Positions 4,240-5,198 of a stretch of DNA of 5,198 nt are shown piece by piece; within the stretch, counting starts at the first letter, position 1; every line of letters starts with the position of its first letter. The notes under the pieces are model-generated. The model was not told where the DNA came from. It saw only the letters and a program-made list of their open reading frames with translations, and did no database searches. Made by a program: the position numbers and the translations under genes. This DNA is from Peptococcaceae bacterium (GTDB lineage Bacteria; Bacillota; Dehalobacteriia; UBA4068; UBA4997). The DNA lies in NCBI GenBank assembly GCA_019421315.1, contig JAHZFN010000265.1, forward strand, positions 1-5,198, written 5' to 3'.

Positions 4240-5198
4240 ATGTATTGCGTGAAAAAAATTACCGATGATTTAACATGGATTGGTGCCAACGACAGGCGCT
4301 TGGCGATGTTTGAGGGCGTTTATGGTGTTTCCTATAACTCTTATTTGCTGCTTGATGATAAAACTGTGGTGTTTGACACTGTGGATAAAGCCGTAGGTGG
4401 CGTTTTCTTTGAAAATATCAAGCACGTTTTGAACGGCAGAAAGCTGGATTATCTGGTTGTTCAGCATATGGAACCGGACCACGCCGCAACCATGGGCGAA
4501 CTGGTTATGCGTTATCCCGAGGTTACTGTTGTCTGCAATGAAAAAATCCGCAAGATGATTAAGCAGTATTTTGATTTTGACATTGATTCCAGAGTGAAAA
4601 TCGTTGCTGAAGGCGACACCCTGGAAACAGGTAAGCATACCTTTACTTTCCTGGCTGCTCCGATGGTGCATTGGCCGGAAGTAATGGTTACATATGATTT
4701 GACAGATAAAATTTTGTTCAGCGCCGATGCTTTCGGTACATTTGGTGCTTTGAACGGACATATTTTTGCCGATGAAGTGGATTTTGCCGGGGATTACATG
4801 GATGAAGCCCGCAGATATTATACAAATATTGTCGGCAAATACGGTCAGCAGGTGCAGGCTCTTTTGAAAAAAGCCTCCGCTGTGGAAATCAAAATGATTT
4901 GCCCGCTCCACGGCTTTGTTTGGCGCAAGCATTTAAGCGATTTCATTGATAAATATATGCTTTGGAGCACATATACACCCGAAGAAAACGCAGTAATGAT
5001 CGCATACGCCTCTGTTTACGGCAACACCGAAAACACAGCGGAAATTCTTGCAAGCAAACTGGCTGACAAGGGTATTCACACCGTGATGTTTGATGTATCA
5101 GTTACCCATGCTTCGGAAATTGTGGCTGCTGCTTTCCGTTACAGTCATCTGGTTTTTGCTTCCACCACATATAATGCAGGTATTTTTGTGGAAATGGA
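4240..5198 (+). CDS. fprA: Flavodiiron protein, FprA-family A-type flavoprotein (partial, 3' end outside window)
   Basis: Flavodiiron proteins are soluble enzymes of anaerobes that reduce O2 to water and/or NO to N2O, usually with electrons from rubredoxin. The 319 codons visible run off the right edge; family members are about 400 residues, so roughly the last fifth is missing. The N-terminal metallo-beta-lactamase-like domain (about 1-245) carries the complete diiron ligand set: His76, Glu78 and Asp80 in HMEPDH (76-81), His144 in VHWPE, Asp163 in SADAFG, and His224 in PLHG. A flavodoxin domain starts at about 251, with the FMN phosphate loop ASVYGNTENTA (257-267) and an FMN-contact loop STTYNAGIF (308-316). 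No signal peptide is seen, so it is cytoplasmic. The start at 4240 is set by a consensus Shine-Dalgarno. A divergent Crp/Fnr-type gene and a class II-like promoter suggest activation by O2, NO or a redox signal. O2 versus NO preference cannot be read from these residues, and a C-terminal rubredoxin or flavin reductase extension cannot be excluded. Confidence 0.93.
   Translation, partial: MYCVKKITDDLTWIGANDRRLAMFEGVYGVSYNSYLLLDDKTVVFDTVDKAVGGVFFENIKHVLNGRKLDYLVVQHMEPDHAATMGELVMRYPEVTVVCNEKIRKMIKQYFDFDIDSRVKIVAEGDTLETGKHTFTFLAAPMVHWPEVMVTYDLTDKILFSADAFGTFGALNGHIFADEVDFAGDYMDEARRYYTNIVGKYGQQVQALLKKASAVEIKMICPLHGFVWRKHLSDFIDKYMLWSTYTPEENAVMIAYASVYGNTENTAEILASKLADKGIHTVMFDVSVTHASEIVAAAFRYSHLVFASTTYNAGIFVEM

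Noticed and set aside
4270..4932. A 220-codon open frame on the - strand
   Set aside because: It lies wholly opposite the flavodiiron gene, whose motifs are complete. Its translation shows no family pattern, so it is a shadow frame.
1..5198. CRISPR array, insertion sequence, tRNA or prophage signature
   Set aside because: I found no regularly spaced direct repeats, transposase motifs, terminal inverted repeats or tRNA-like cloverleaf sequences in the window.

Overview
The window looks like chromosomal DNA from an anaerobic Firmicutes-type bacterium. Shine-Dalgarno sequences are strong (AGGAGG-like), the spacers are AT-rich, and an A-type flavodiiron protein typical of strict anaerobes is present. 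The order gmk-rpoZ-coaBC-metK and the protein sequences remind me of Negativicutes (Selenomonas/Phascolarctobacterium relatives). That placement is recalled from memory and was not tested.

Left half (1-3054, all + strand): a housekeeping block. It starts with the last 44 codons of guanylate kinase (gmk). A 185-bp AT-rich spacer with a candidate sigma-A promoter follows, then rpoZ (RNA polymerase omega), coaBC (two consecutive steps of coenzyme A synthesis) and metK (S-adenosylmethionine synthetase). rpoZ, coaBC and metK are 16-20 bp apart and probably form one transcript, which ends at a near-perfect 15-bp hairpin with a T-tract.

Middle (3055-4034, - strand): a 68-residue two-helix membrane protein of unknown function lies directly downstream of a Crp/Fnr-family regulator gene. 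The regulator is split by an apparent loss of one base. Its N-terminal 32 codons and its remaining 183 codons are in different frames, and restoring one base gives a normal 216-residue protein. The break falls inside a 16-bp perfect palindrome.

Right part (4035-5198): a divergent intergenic region leads into a flavodiiron protein (FprA family, O2/NO reductase), cut by the window edge. The region contains a 16-bp near-palindrome of Crp-like geometry (TGT-N10-ACA). Its centre lies 41.5 bp upstream of the start site predicted from a perfect TATAAT box that has no recognisable -35. This is the classic layout of a class II Crp/Fnr-activated promoter. The simplest reading is a small O2/NO defence module in which the divergent regulator activates the flavodiiron gene, with the regulator now broken or misread in this assembly. 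The promoter geometry and the frame break are the two most interesting observations here.
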